Source: Apostichopus japonicus (Eukaryota > Echinodermata > Holothuroidea > Aspidochirotida > Stichopodidae). Taken from it: 64,000 nucleotides of DNA. A program made the translations under genes and the position numbers. Positions 24,576 to 33,170 of the stretch are shown here, piece after piece (position 1 is the stretch's first letter; each line of letters starts with the position of its first letter). The notes under the pieces were generated by a model. It made no database searches and was not told where the DNA came from. It worked only from the letters and a program-made list of their open reading frames with translations. The stretch lies in NCBI RefSeq assembly GCF_037975245.1, contig NC_092563.1:26912960-26976959 (forward strand), in the 5' to 3' direction.

Positions 24576-24644
24576 CCACGATAGTTATGGTGTTGTATTA
24601 TAACTTCGTCACACATGTTATGAATTTCACGGTAACTATCGTGG
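24576..24644. repeat. Inverted repeat, 12-bp perfect arms
   Basis: CCACGATAGTTA (24576-24587) is mirrored by TAACTATCGTGG (24633-24644) with a 45-bp spacer. It could be the end pair of a small element or a cruciform-forming site. Nothing more can be said from one copy. Confidence 0.5.
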
Positions 24645-24810
24645 ACTATTAAAAGCCATTCAAGGAAGGCCTTTCATAGTCCTTTACTACAGAAAAGGGG
24701 CTGGGCTTCTAACTCTAAAGACTTTGACAATATCCATCGATCAGGTGTATATTTTCATCCCTGTGGTGTCAGGCCGTATTACTTTAATTTTTTTCTTAGT
24801 AACCGTACAC

Positions 24811-24944
24811 CTCTCCATGCCACCCCTTCCACTGCCTCTGACCAGGGCGCTTGGTAACAGCTGCCTCTGCTCTGACAAGATTCTGCCCAATCTGTGCACA
24901 AATTTCTCTTCCAATTCTGTCACCGTTTCTTGATGATCATTTAT
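24811..24944 (-). CDS. Candidate internal coding exon (unknown protein)
   Basis: The minus strand has a 134-bp stretch bounded by a plausible acceptor (TTCTCCATCAGCTAG, ending at 24945 on the plus strand) and donor (GGAGAG then GTGTAC). It is open in one frame and encodes a charged, helix-like segment including ETVTELEEKFVHRLGRIL and a basic GSGRGG stretch. The composition looks like a real coiled-coil or linker exon and unlike the low-complexity frames around it. No family is recognised. The donor is non-ideal and no partner exon was found, so this could be chance. Confidence 0.3.
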
Positions 24945-25104
24945 CTAGCTGATGGAGAAGCCATATTTCACGGTTCAAAACACATTTCATTTGATAGCAA
25001 ACAAGACAGTTAATTGTATGGCTCGCAATGCCTTTGTGTGGTGCGGTACGGTAGAACAATTATTAGGGCTTCACTCTATATGCAAAATCACAGAGTGATT
25101 TGAT

Positions 25105-25190
25105 GAGGATAGTGATTACTAATTAAGGCAGCCAAACTAATTGGTATTATTCATTAATACTGGACATTAATTACTGCAATTATCGTGTTG
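25105..25190. promoter_or_regulatory. Cluster of homeodomain-type ATTA sites
   Basis: Within 85 bp there are TTACTAATTAAGG, AAACTAATTGG, TTCATTAATAC and ACATTAATTACTGCAATTA. It is a candidate enhancer fragment by motif density only. AT-rich DNA makes such words common, so the evidence is weak. Confidence 0.2.
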
Positions 25191-25345
25191 TATGTATCGA
25201 ACACAACAATAGCGACAACAATGGCGCTGCTTATACAACAGAACTTAATCGCTGATATTGCAATGTCCATCAAAGACATGTCATATGGCATTAGAAAAAG
25301 GGGCAAGAAGCTATCGGACAAGAACTCCACCCTCCACCTAACATT

Positions 25346-25648
25346 CCCCCCCCCCCCCCAACTGAACACTGAAAAGGTGGAAATATATCATAAATGCTAG
25401 AGAAGTTGCTAAATAATAGACTAGAATCAGGAATCCAGTTGTACTTAACATTAAAAAATAAAGCTAAATACAAGTACTTACAAGCAAAGACAAGCAACCC
25501 CCCCCCACTGAACACTGAAAAGGTGGAAATATATCATAAATTCTAGAGAAGTTGCTAACTGATCTAGACTAGTAACAGGGAATCCAGTTGTACTTAACCT
25601 TAAAAATATAAATCTAAACACAAGCAATTACAAGCAAAAACACATTCT
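25346..25648. repeat. Tandem duplication, two units of about 155 bp
   Basis: Each unit runs from a poly-C tract through ACTGAACACTGAAAAGGTGG, AATATATCATAAAT, AGAGAAGTTGCTAA, GGAATCCAGTTGTACTTAAC to ACAAGCAAA. The second unit starts at the C-run near 25498. The copies differ at scattered positions. Confidence 0.88.
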
Positions 25649-25649
25649 G

Positions 25650-26096
25650 TCCTTCGATGACAGAAAGTTTGCAATTTAATAAGAATGATGTTGGTTGTAA
25701 TATGTCTTACCCCCCCAACAAAAAAGAAAGACCCCCCGCCCCAAAAAAGAAAGAAAGATGTGAGTGCTAGATATAGTCATCTTCAAAATATGCTAAATCT
25801 TTGGATTGTTCATTTAAGTTTAACTTGATGATGGTGATGTCAGCTGTTGATTGCAAGCCTAAATGTTAATGTTACTAACTACTCTTGTTGTTTAAGAAGT
25901 TGTATACAACTGACATGTTCTACATATAAATGACAAGTCATCATTGTACGATATTCATGTTTATTTGACAAGTTTGTAACATATTGTAAACATTGTAACA
26001 AATTGTAACATATTGAATACATATTGTAACATTGTAAGACTAATTTAGTTTTCCCCATAGAGTTTTGTGTTGTATCTGAGGAACTGATCTGGTATA
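25650..26096. other. Non-coding, short TTGTAACA-type low-complexity patch
   Basis: At 25970-26035 ACATATTGTAACA-like words repeat irregularly. Otherwise there is nothing recognisable up to the left end of the DIRS element. Confidence 0.5.
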
Positions 26097-26112
26097 ATTT
26101 ACTTCGCTCCTC

Positions 26113-26235
26113 GCTTACCTGTCTCCTCACAACCTTAGCACCTCATTCTACCGTGCCTATAAAGTCCTGGTAAAATAATAACACTGTGCGCCCTCTATGA
26201 CCGAACCCCCCCCTCGGTCACTCCTCACTACTCAT
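26113..26235 (+). repeat. DIRS left inverted terminal repeat
   Basis: It starts GCTTACCTGTCTCCTCACAA and ends at CTCCTCACTACTCAT. It is the reverse complement of 32322-32444. It contains the poly-C tract after GACCGAA, preserved at the same length in the partner. Confidence 0.92.
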
Positions 26236-26817
26236 TCTACCATTAAAAGTGTCTTCACGTGAATTTCTTGTGGATATATTTCCCTTGGATTTCGTCTTGG
26301 TTTTCTTTAGCGATCTTTGGAAGTTTCTTTCCTCGGATTCTTGGGAGTATTGCAGTCCTTTCCAGCCCGATAAGTATCCTTTTTTGTTGAAAGGGAGGGT
26401 TTTGGGGACTGTTTTTATTCCTAGTGCGTTTCCGCCCTTAGGTTTTTTGCGGGGGTAGCAGTTCCGCGAACTGCCTAGGTTTCCCGCCATTTTCCCTTCC
26501 CCACGCTATAGGCGTGTCGTTGTATTTCATGTTCATAGCATGTCTACATTGTATTTCTATTCACGATTTCTTCTTCTATATTTCGCTCTCTCATGTTCTT
26601 TTTCAGCTTGTGTTGATTTTGTTAGGCCACTTCGTAGCGTTTTTCGTATTTTGCCGTTGCTAGGTTACGCTACGTACCTCTACTCACCGTTATGTACCTC
26701 CCGTTATCTCCCGTTCTCTTGTTAGTTTGCATTTTTCCGTAAGCTTAAGAGTTAGTCTTTCCTTAATTCGAGCGTTTTAGTTTGTCTCGTAACCAGCTAA
26801 AGCTTTTTAACTACTCG
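26236..26817 (+). other. DIRS 5' leader
   Basis: Non-coding leader between the left terminal repeat and the gag-like start. A diverged copy of its first 230 bp is found at 18700-18935. It contains repeated ACGTACCTC/CCGTTATCTCCCGTT words near 26670-26720. Confidence 0.6.
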
Positions 26818-28260
26818 ATGTTTCGGCCAGGCAGAACCTGGTTCGAACACGATTTGTGTCCTAAGTGTAGAACCTACACCAGACGGGACCCACGCCTGGT
26901 CTGCATAAATTTTTCGCCAGCCCAGTGGCACTAGATAGACCAGTGGCTTACGAGTCTAAGAAGCAAGCTTTAGGGCAGGCTGGACTTGATTCCTTAGGCC
27001 ATCGGTGCCCCAGAAAAAGATATAGGAGAGACAAGAGAGAGAGAGAGAGAGAGGAGGAGGGAGAAGTGGTGAGAGAGGTGGAGGAAAGTGGCCAGGAGAG
27101 GGCCGAAGGAGAGGTGGAGAGAGAGAGAAAGAGTACCCCTAACGGTCCCGGCGACGTCCGGTTGATTACGGCCAGAGGGAAGGGCAGGAGCAAGGCTCCT
27201 GCCAAGAAAAGACCTCTTGAGAAGAGGCACGGCTCGGCCGGGCTAGAGGCAACGTCTCAGTCCGGGTCGCAGCAAAGAGTACCCCTAATGGTCCCGGCGA
27301 CGTCCGGTTGATTACGGCCAGAGGGAAGGGCAGGAGCAAGGCTCCCGCCAAGAAAAGACCTCTTGAGAAGAGGCACGGCTCGGCCGGGCTAGAGGCAACG
27401 TCTCAGTCCGGGTCGCAGCAAGAGAGACCCATAGAGCGCGGGCTACAGGCCACGGAGAGCTCGGGTCCGAGAGAGAGAGTACGACCGAGGGGCCGCTGAA
27501 ACGGAGCCGGTCCCATAGCAGGCTCCGGGAGCCCGGGTCCGGCGAGAAAAAAATATTAAAAAAAAAAAAAAAAAAAAAAAAATCCCACCGGAAAGGACAG
27601 AATGTCCGGGTCGAGGAGTACCGGCGTGGTGGTACCCGGCGTGGTACGCACACAGAGACGGGCTCCGGGAGCCTGGGTCCGGCGAGGCCCCGGGTCCGGC
27701 GAGACCCCGGGTCCGGCGAGACTCGAAGGGAAGGCAGAACCGAGGTTTCACTCCAGATCCGAGACCGCCCCGGAGCCGGGAACCAGAGCTATACAATCGA
27801 CTGCTGGGTCCTCAGAGATTGGCTCCGGAGGGCCCGGGCCCGACGAGAACGGGGGCGCAGGGGCAGAAGCCCGGTCCGCAGATCTCCAAACGGGATCCAA
27901 AACTGGTCCCGAGGTCGGGAGCCTACGAGAGTAACAACATTTACAACTGCGACATTTACAATAACATTTACAACTACAACAACATTTACAACGAGATTAA
28001 CAACTGCTAGGCCCCCAGAACGGGGTAGCAGGTGCAGAAGCCCGGCCCGCAGACCCCCTAAGCGGAGCCGCGGCCGGTCCTGAGGCCGGGAACCGATGAG
28101 ATTACCAATGCCGGGCCCCCAGAACGGGGTAGCAGGGGCAAGCGCCCAATCCGAAAAGAGAACCAGCCCCGAGCCAGGTTCCCACGACCTGGTTTGCAGA
28201 GCGTCGGGCAACCTGTCCGGCCTAGACGACGAGGTCCACCCCTAGATTTCGGGGTTACAG
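26818..28260 (+). pseudogene. DIRS gag-like region, broken
   Basis: The ATG at 26818 begins MFRPGRTWFEHDLCPKCR, a Cys-x-x-Cys opening, and stops after 38 codons (26932-26934). The next frame continues open with a strongly charged Arg/Glu-rich segment to about 27311. Two tandem copies of a 146-bp segment (27130-27275 and 27276-27421) and a run of more than 20 A (from about 27558) disrupt it further. GC is high and CpG frequent compared with the flanks. Gag of DIRS elements is poorly conserved, so the call rests on position, the Cys motif and composition. The product would have packaged element RNA; here no complete protein can be made. Confidence 0.5.
27130..27421. repeat. 146-bp tandem duplication inside the gag-like region
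   Basis: AGAGTACCCCTAA then GGTCCCGGCGACGTCCGGTT starts at 27130 and again at 27276. The two units differ at only a few positions. 146 is not a multiple of three, so the duplication itself shifts the frame. Confidence 0.92.
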
Positions 28261-28479
28261 AGGACGGTTACTCCCGCTTCCCAGAATAGGGGGAGTGTAC
28301 CCCCCCCCCCCCCCCCGGAACTAGCAGCTTGAGCGGCGACGACAGGTTCGAATCATTTGCGGGAAAACACCGCTACCACTACACATCCCAAATGTGTGTT
28401 TAGGTATCGAGTACCTGCAGACACTCAGGGGTCATATTCTCCTCGCTAATTATACTCCTCTCTAATCATAATTCATCGC

Positions 28480-29452
28480 CATTTTCCTAGGTTAAAATCT
28501 TACTTGTGTTTAAAAACACTGTCGTTTAAAACACTGGTGAACCCACTTCCAGAACATGTTAAAATGCGTAAGACTGAGGGGTTTCAAATCGGTTCTCATG
28601 ACGTACAGTATTCCGTAACTGCTAGGAAGAGAACTTTCTCGAGACTTGGCAAAGTGCCAGGAAACATATCGCTCATAGATCCTTGGCAAACTGCCAGAAA
28701 AAAAAGGTACAACGTGGCACATTTGTTAAGAGAGGAGGGGGGGCCAAGCAGCCACCTGGCTTGACACGTGTAAGCTCAACTTTTACCGCAACGAGCTATC
28801 GACTACGTGAGCGATCCTATGGAATAAGCCTTTCTTCCTATTTCTTTGGTGAATACCAAGACAAACGCGTTAGTAAGTTGAAAAAGGGGTAGGATACAAC
28901 CCCAGCAAGTTACAAGCGCTAACACGCTCCGAACATACAGCATGCGCTTCATGAGCAATGTTCGATGTTCCGACATCTTAAGCAGAGTTGCATTTCGTAG
29001 CACCTGATGGCCTAGTCTTGACTAGCCTAGGCGCTAGGTGGTTTCAATAGGAAGCTGGAAACCTTTACTGCACTACGAAATGGACACATCTCGACAGGAA
29101 GAGATTTGAGAAGTAACGGGTACGTTATCATAACATTCAATACGTGTTTATTACGTTAAATGTGGTGTTGATAAAACGTTGACATAAGATGTCTATGAGA
29201 TATTACGTTATATTAATGTTATATTAATGTCTTAACGGAAATTGTTTTGAAATAATAGCCCCTAAAGGGTTTCGGTAACATATTTCTTACACCTCTAATA
29301 ACGCTATCATAGCAAAAGACTAAACATTTAGTAACGCCTTTGTGTTTGCTGAGTAACTCCCTGGACTCCATTAAACAGCCAGGATTTATGAGGTGGAATT
29401 TCTACAAACCCACCCTACACATCCCCTGTTGGGAGTTTGTTCCTGGTGAGTA
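28480..29452. other. Unassigned segment inside the DIRS element
   Basis: This is where the reverse transcriptase palm domain should lie, but no YxDD-like or other polymerase motif is visible. The segment changes from GC-rich to AT-rich, with repeated TTACGTTATATTAATG words near 29190-29230. It may be an insertion that replaced the polymerase. No gene recognised. An 86-codon frame at 28504-28764 has no known domain. Confidence 0.4.
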
Positions 29453-29700
29453 GGGCTGTAGCTTAGTTAGCTCAGTGGTTAAACCCGGTGCCTTCCAATC
29501 AAAAGGTCCCCGGTTCAAGTCACCCCAAGATTAATGTATGTTGTCCAGTTACAGAGCTGTTGACAATTCATAGTCATGGACATTAAATATGAATGTACGA
29601 GACTGACTTTGGTCAGCTTGCGGCTTTGATAAGCCAATGAGGCTTCTTCACAAGTTCCTACTTGCAGGATGATCTAAATTACATACACAAATACATACAT
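29453..29700 (+). mobile_element. tRNA-derived SINE
   Basis: RNA polymerase III A box TAGCTCAGTGG (29468-29478) and B box GGTTCAAGTCA (29512-29522) lie 34 bp apart, inside a tRNA-like 5' end. About 170 bp of unrelated body follow, with a tail of ACATACA-type repeats near 29680-29700. The tRNA part has no clean acceptor stem or CCA context, so it is a SINE head and not a functional tRNA. It sits in the DIRS element. Confidence 0.75.
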
Positions 29701-29787
29701 ATACTGTAGTTGTAAAAGCCACATAGCAGCTGTAGCATTGATTAAGACTCTCATGAAGCAAACTATCCATTCAGTACTCAATTTTTG

Positions 29788-30041
29788 GAGAGAACTGTGG
29801 TCAAGCGGTGTAGGCAGTGTACTGGTGATCTAAGGCTTGCAGGTTTTAGTCCTGGCCAGATCATTCTGTTGTTTCCTTGGGCAAGGCACTTTATATCCAT
29901 TGCGTCTTTCCATCCAGGAGGGATTTCTCTCTGTTTAACAGGTTATTTTTGAGAAGGGTAATATTGCTAGCGCCTCTGGCTTCGTTATCGATAGATAGGC
30001 CGGCGCAGTTCAACCCTCAATATTATTATTAATATTATTTT
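29788..30041 (+). mobile_element. tRNA-derived SINE with conserved core and (ATT)n tail
   Basis: A box-like TGGTCAAGCGG (29798-29808) and B box-like GGTTTTAGTCC (29842-29852) are followed by the core TTCCTTGGGCAAGGCACTTT near 29871, a word widely shared among SINE families of marine invertebrates. It ends in TATTATTATTAATATTATTTTT. It is a second SINE type, also nested within the DIRS element. Confidence 0.78.
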
Positions 30042-30269
30042 TCATGGAAAGAACCTCCATGAAACCTCCCTACAGGGTACAGCTTAGGTCTACATCATCA
30101 AGGCAGTACTTTTCTTCAGAGGTTTTCTGATTGCAACTGGTTGATAACTAAAGGGGTCATCAGCAGTACTGTGGTACTGCAAGCAGTACTGCGAGTGCTG
30201 CTGTATTGCAGGCGCTAACAAGGTCATCATACAGGCCACTGTCCTTGACTTCTTTAGCAGCTTATACAG

Positions 30270-30925
30270 AGAAACCACTTTCCTGCACCACAGTGGCGTC
30301 AGCAGGGCAAAGGATCGGCCCCAACACCCTATTTGCAAAGATAACCAGGTTTCATGTACTTCCGCCTCGCTCTCAGGACTGTGGGGTCGGGGCTCTCTGG
30401 AGTCCTCCCAAGCCCAAGTACAGGGCACTTTGATCACCATCCTCTCAGACAACACGATGGTGGTGGCATACTGTACAGTAGCTACATCAATAGACAGGGT
30501 GGCACCAGGGCAGAGGGACTGTGCCGTCTGGCATGGGAGACCCTCACCACAGCTGCAGAATCTGGCACGGCCCTATGGGTCTCCCATATAGCCAGAAAGG
30601 AGAGTGTGAGGGCCGATGCTCTGCCCAGGGGACAACTCGACCCCGACGAGTGAACCCTTCGCAAGGAATATGCGGTAGGTTTTTCCACATGTTCGGCATA
30701 CCTCTGATAGACCTGCTTACGACAAAGGGCAACAATGGGCTGCCCATCTTTTGTAACAGGCGGTCCCACCTGCAGCCTTCCACATAGCACCAGGTCCCTG
30801 CCTTGAGATGGACCAGAGGTTTAAATTCTTCCCCCCCCTTTGGCATGATCAGCCAGATACCGAGGAAGATTCGCAGCTCCAAGGGTAAATTCATCCTAGT
30901 GGCTCCCTCCGGACCCCGGGTCCCA
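30270..30925 (+). pseudogene. DIRS pol C-terminal part (RNase H and linker), frameshifted
   Basis: Plus-strand segments recall the DIRS RNase H region: ITILSDNTMVVAY near 30436 carries a catalytic-type Asp. After a frame change come INRQGGTRAEGLCRLAWETL and ADALPRGQLDPDE near 30620. IDLLTTKGNNGLPIFCNR follows near 30708, and PPFGMISQIPRKIRSSKGKF near 30835. These match the order in intact DIRS polyproteins. RNase H would remove the RNA template after first-strand synthesis. The break between the first two blocks is a 14-bp insertion containing TACTGTACAGTA (30467-30484). No polymerase core is found upstream. Confidence 0.82.
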
Positions 30926-30939
30926 GGCCGCAGGTCCCA

Positions 30940-31740
30940 CACGCAGGCCCCAGACGGGGACGTCTGGTTTTTCAGACGGCTCCACGCTGGGCATTAGCCC
31001 AGACATTGACCAGCTCACCAAAGGCATGGCTAATCGCCGTCCACGAGTCAGACAGTTAGCCCCCTCTGCGGGGCTCTCAGCAGTGCTGCATGCCCTGGCA
31101 GGGCCGCTGTACGAATCAACGGGGAACGCTTCCCCGGGCTGCTCTTTCAAAGAAAACACTCTTCGTCATTGCGGTAGCGTCAGCGTGAAGGAGTTACCTC
31201 CAAGCCCTAACAACCAAACAGAACCACATCGGATTTGAGGGCCATGGGGCGAGGACGGTTCCAGACCCGTCCCGTATTGTCAAGAACCGGGCCTTGACTT
31301 TCTTGCCCGGGGACATTTTCTTTCCGGAAATCAAAACCCTTTCATCAGTGGCTGAGGACAAGCGATGGTGCCCAGTCAGGGCACTGAAGTGGTACTTAAA
31401 CAGGACAGAGAAGTTGAGACAAACAACCTCCCTTTTCATCCTGCCACGACCACCTTAAACAGCAGCCGCCAAGGATACCCTATCCCGATGGCTAGTAGAG
31501 ATGATCCACCCGTTCACGATGGGGGGATACCTGGCCAAGAGATCACAACATCAGTGGGGCCTCGGCTTCCACAGCTCTCTCTGCCGGTATCCCGATACAG
31601 GACATCCTCAAGGTGGCAGCGTGGAAAACACCAACTACGTTCGTCGCCTGTTACTTACCTGACACTCTACACGCCGAGGCAGCTCTTGGTAGCTCGGCGA
31701 TGTGAGGTCCGGTTGGTACTTGGTCCCACCCCTCGGGCCT
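30940..31740 (+). pseudogene. DIRS tyrosine recombinase, broken
   Basis: Ordered fragments of a DIRS recombinase lie in several frames: GLSAVLHALAGPLYE near 31067, KKTLFVIAVASA near 31153, then a longer block containing WCPVRALKWYLNRTEKLRQT near 31370 and DTLSRWLVEMIHPF near 31473. After another shift comes ALSAGIPIQDILKVAAWKTP near 31580, then TTFVACYLPDT with the likely nucleophile Tyr. The H-x-x-R box appears as HNIS, so the catalytic Arg is lost. A stop (TAA) interrupts the block after RPP. The enzyme would integrate the circular DNA by site-specific recombination instead of an integrase. This copy cannot. Confidence 0.82.
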
Positions 31741-31763
31741 CCCACCATCGGGCAGTGCCACTC

Positions 31764-31862
31764 GGTGCTAAGGTTGTGAGGAGACAGGTAAGCGAGGAGC
31801 GAAGTAAATATTCCAAAACTTACTGGTTTGGATATTTACGAGTGACGAGCTTACCTGTCTCC
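31764..31862. repeat. DIRS internal complementary region
   Basis: The first half, from GGTGCTAAGGTTGTGAGGAG to GAAGTAAAT, is the reverse complement of the left end of the element (26097-26143). The second half, from CCAAAACTTACTGGTTTGG to TTACCTGTCTCC, is the reverse complement of the right end (32432-32482). It therefore represents the head-to-tail junction of the two termini and is diagnostic of DIRS elements. Confidence 0.92.
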
Positions 31863-32321
31863 ATTCCCGCCTCCCTCCCCCGAGGGGGTGGGACACAGCC
31901 GGACGGGGGAGCAGTCGTTCGACTAGGCTCACGACTCCAAGCACAACACCAGATAGACAGAGCCAACAACTACTAAGAGTCACCGGCCAGGTCTATCGGT
32001 GAGGGTAACTTTGCACCCTGTGTTTTTCATATGCGTACTCACCTAAGTTGTCTTAGGGTTAGCAAGTGTTGGGCCTTTACAGGATGAGGCTCCTTGTTAG
32101 GAAAAAGGGGTAGTTTCGCCTGCAGGGCTCAGGAGAGTGTCCCCCCCTCCTTACCCGCTGCGGCGGGGAGGATTACACTCTCCCTGCTAGGAAGGCATCA
32201 GTGCCTTTTGTTAAGGGCTCACCTTTGAGAAGTTTAGTCGACGGGAGTCCTTGGGGGTGGCCAGAGGATTCTGGCCACCCCTATTTCGGTGACCGTGAGG
32301 CCACTTTTAAGGAGTGGTCTC
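31863..32321 (+). other. DIRS 3' non-coding region
   Basis: GC-rich segment between the internal complementary region and the right terminal repeat. It contains a hairpin-prone GGTGGCCAGAGGATTCTGGCCACC (32257-32280), which could act as a structured RNA end. No coding frame recognised. Confidence 0.5.
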
Positions 32322-32444
32322 ATGAGTAGTGAGGAGTGACCGAGGGGGGGGTTCGGTCATAGAGGGCGCACAGTGTTATTATTTTACCAGGACTTTATAG
32401 GCACGGTAGAATGAGGTGCTAAGGTTGTGAGGAGACAGGTAAGC
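32322..32444 (-). repeat. DIRS right inverted terminal repeat
   Basis: Reverse complement of 26113-26235 over the full 123 bp. Beyond it the right terminal extension runs CTCGTCACTCGTAAATATCC to CCAGTAAGTTTTGGAAT. Confidence 0.92.
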
Positions 32445-32571
32445 TCGTCACTCGTAAATATCCAAACCAGTAAGTTTTGGAATTTTGGTCTGTGACTCTG
32501 TGTAATATTAGACTGTAGATATAGTCCAATCTATTCAAGTGATGCAACTAAGCTGGTCTAGATTCAACATA

Positions 32572-32834
32572 TTTACTTCGTTCCCCACTTACCTGTCTCC
32601 CCACAACCTATGCACCGCATTCTACCGTGTCTAGAATGCTCTGGTAATCTTTTAACACTGTACACCCTCACTGGCCCTAATGGCCTTCCTTCATTTTTCT
32701 ACCCACAAAGTGTCTCACTGTGTTTTTCGGAGTTAGAAAAATTTTCGCGAAATTCGCCCGGATTACCTTGGATTTATACTCTAGAAGTTTCCTATCAGGA
32801 CTTCTGCACTTCCAAGGATAAACCAGTAAGTTTT
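32572..32834 (+). mobile_element. Miniature DIRS derivative, 263 bp
   Basis: It begins with the left-terminal sequence TTTACTTCGTTCCCCACTTA and ACCTGTCTCCCCACAACC and continues through the terminal repeat (CATTCTACCGTGTC, TTTTAACACTGTACACCCTC). It ends at the right-terminal word AACCAGTAAGTTTT. The whole coding interior is missing. It lies 90 bp beyond the right end of the large element and is clearly more diverged. Confidence 0.7.
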
Positions 32835-32999
32835 ATAATATCCAAATTAATTTTGATCCCTAAAGCCATCCTTTAAAACTTGTGTATGAATGTTCTAGGC
32901 AGATACTTTGACATGAACTTTGGCTTGTCAAGTAATAATATTAAAAGTGATTAAGAAACAGCTGGTTACTAATTGCTACTAATTGCTAATTGCTATATG

Positions 33000-33170
33000 A
33001 TATGAAATGGTGTTTGGGTGATCATACTAATTTGACTTCATCTTTGGCTTATAGATCCACCTTACTGATTGTGTTTTGTGGAGCTGAGAGGTCATTTGAA
33101 ATCCCTTGTAAACAGGATATCTTCTAGAGTGGATTGTTGATGAACTTTATGTAGGTCTCCACAGAAAGAT
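33000..33170. repeat. Single unit of the AGGTCA-containing repeat family
   Basis: It contains GAGAGGTCATTTGAAATCCC, TTGTAAACAGGATATCTTCTAG and GATGAACTTTATGTAGG in the same order as the units at 2490-3075. Confidence 0.6.

Larger units (their letters stand above)
26097..32482 (+). mobile_element. DIRS-type tyrosine-recombinase retrotransposon, 6.4 kb, defective
   Basis: Three features define the class. (1) Inverted terminal repeats: 26113-26235 and 32322-32444 are reverse complements over 123 bp with no difference that I can see, including an 8-base C/G run. (2) Non-identical terminal extensions outside them. (3) An internal complementary region (31764-31862) whose two halves are complementary to the left end and to the right end. 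This is the template thought to join the ends into a circle during DIRS replication. Between them, in order, lie gag-like, RNase H/pol and recombinase remnants, all on the plus strand and all broken. The element is much richer in GC at 26.8-28.3 kb than the surrounding DNA. SINEs sit inside it. Class assignment is firm; activity is excluded. Confidence 0.92.

Noticed and set aside
26925-27311. Charged Arg/Glu-rich 128-codon frame as a separate host gene
   Set aside because: It sits in the gag position of the DIRS element, begins at a non-ATG codon and directly continues the broken gag-like frame.
29459-29525. Possible functional tRNA gene
   Set aside because: A and B boxes are present, but the acceptor stem does not pair cleanly and the sequence continues into a SINE body with a repeat tail.
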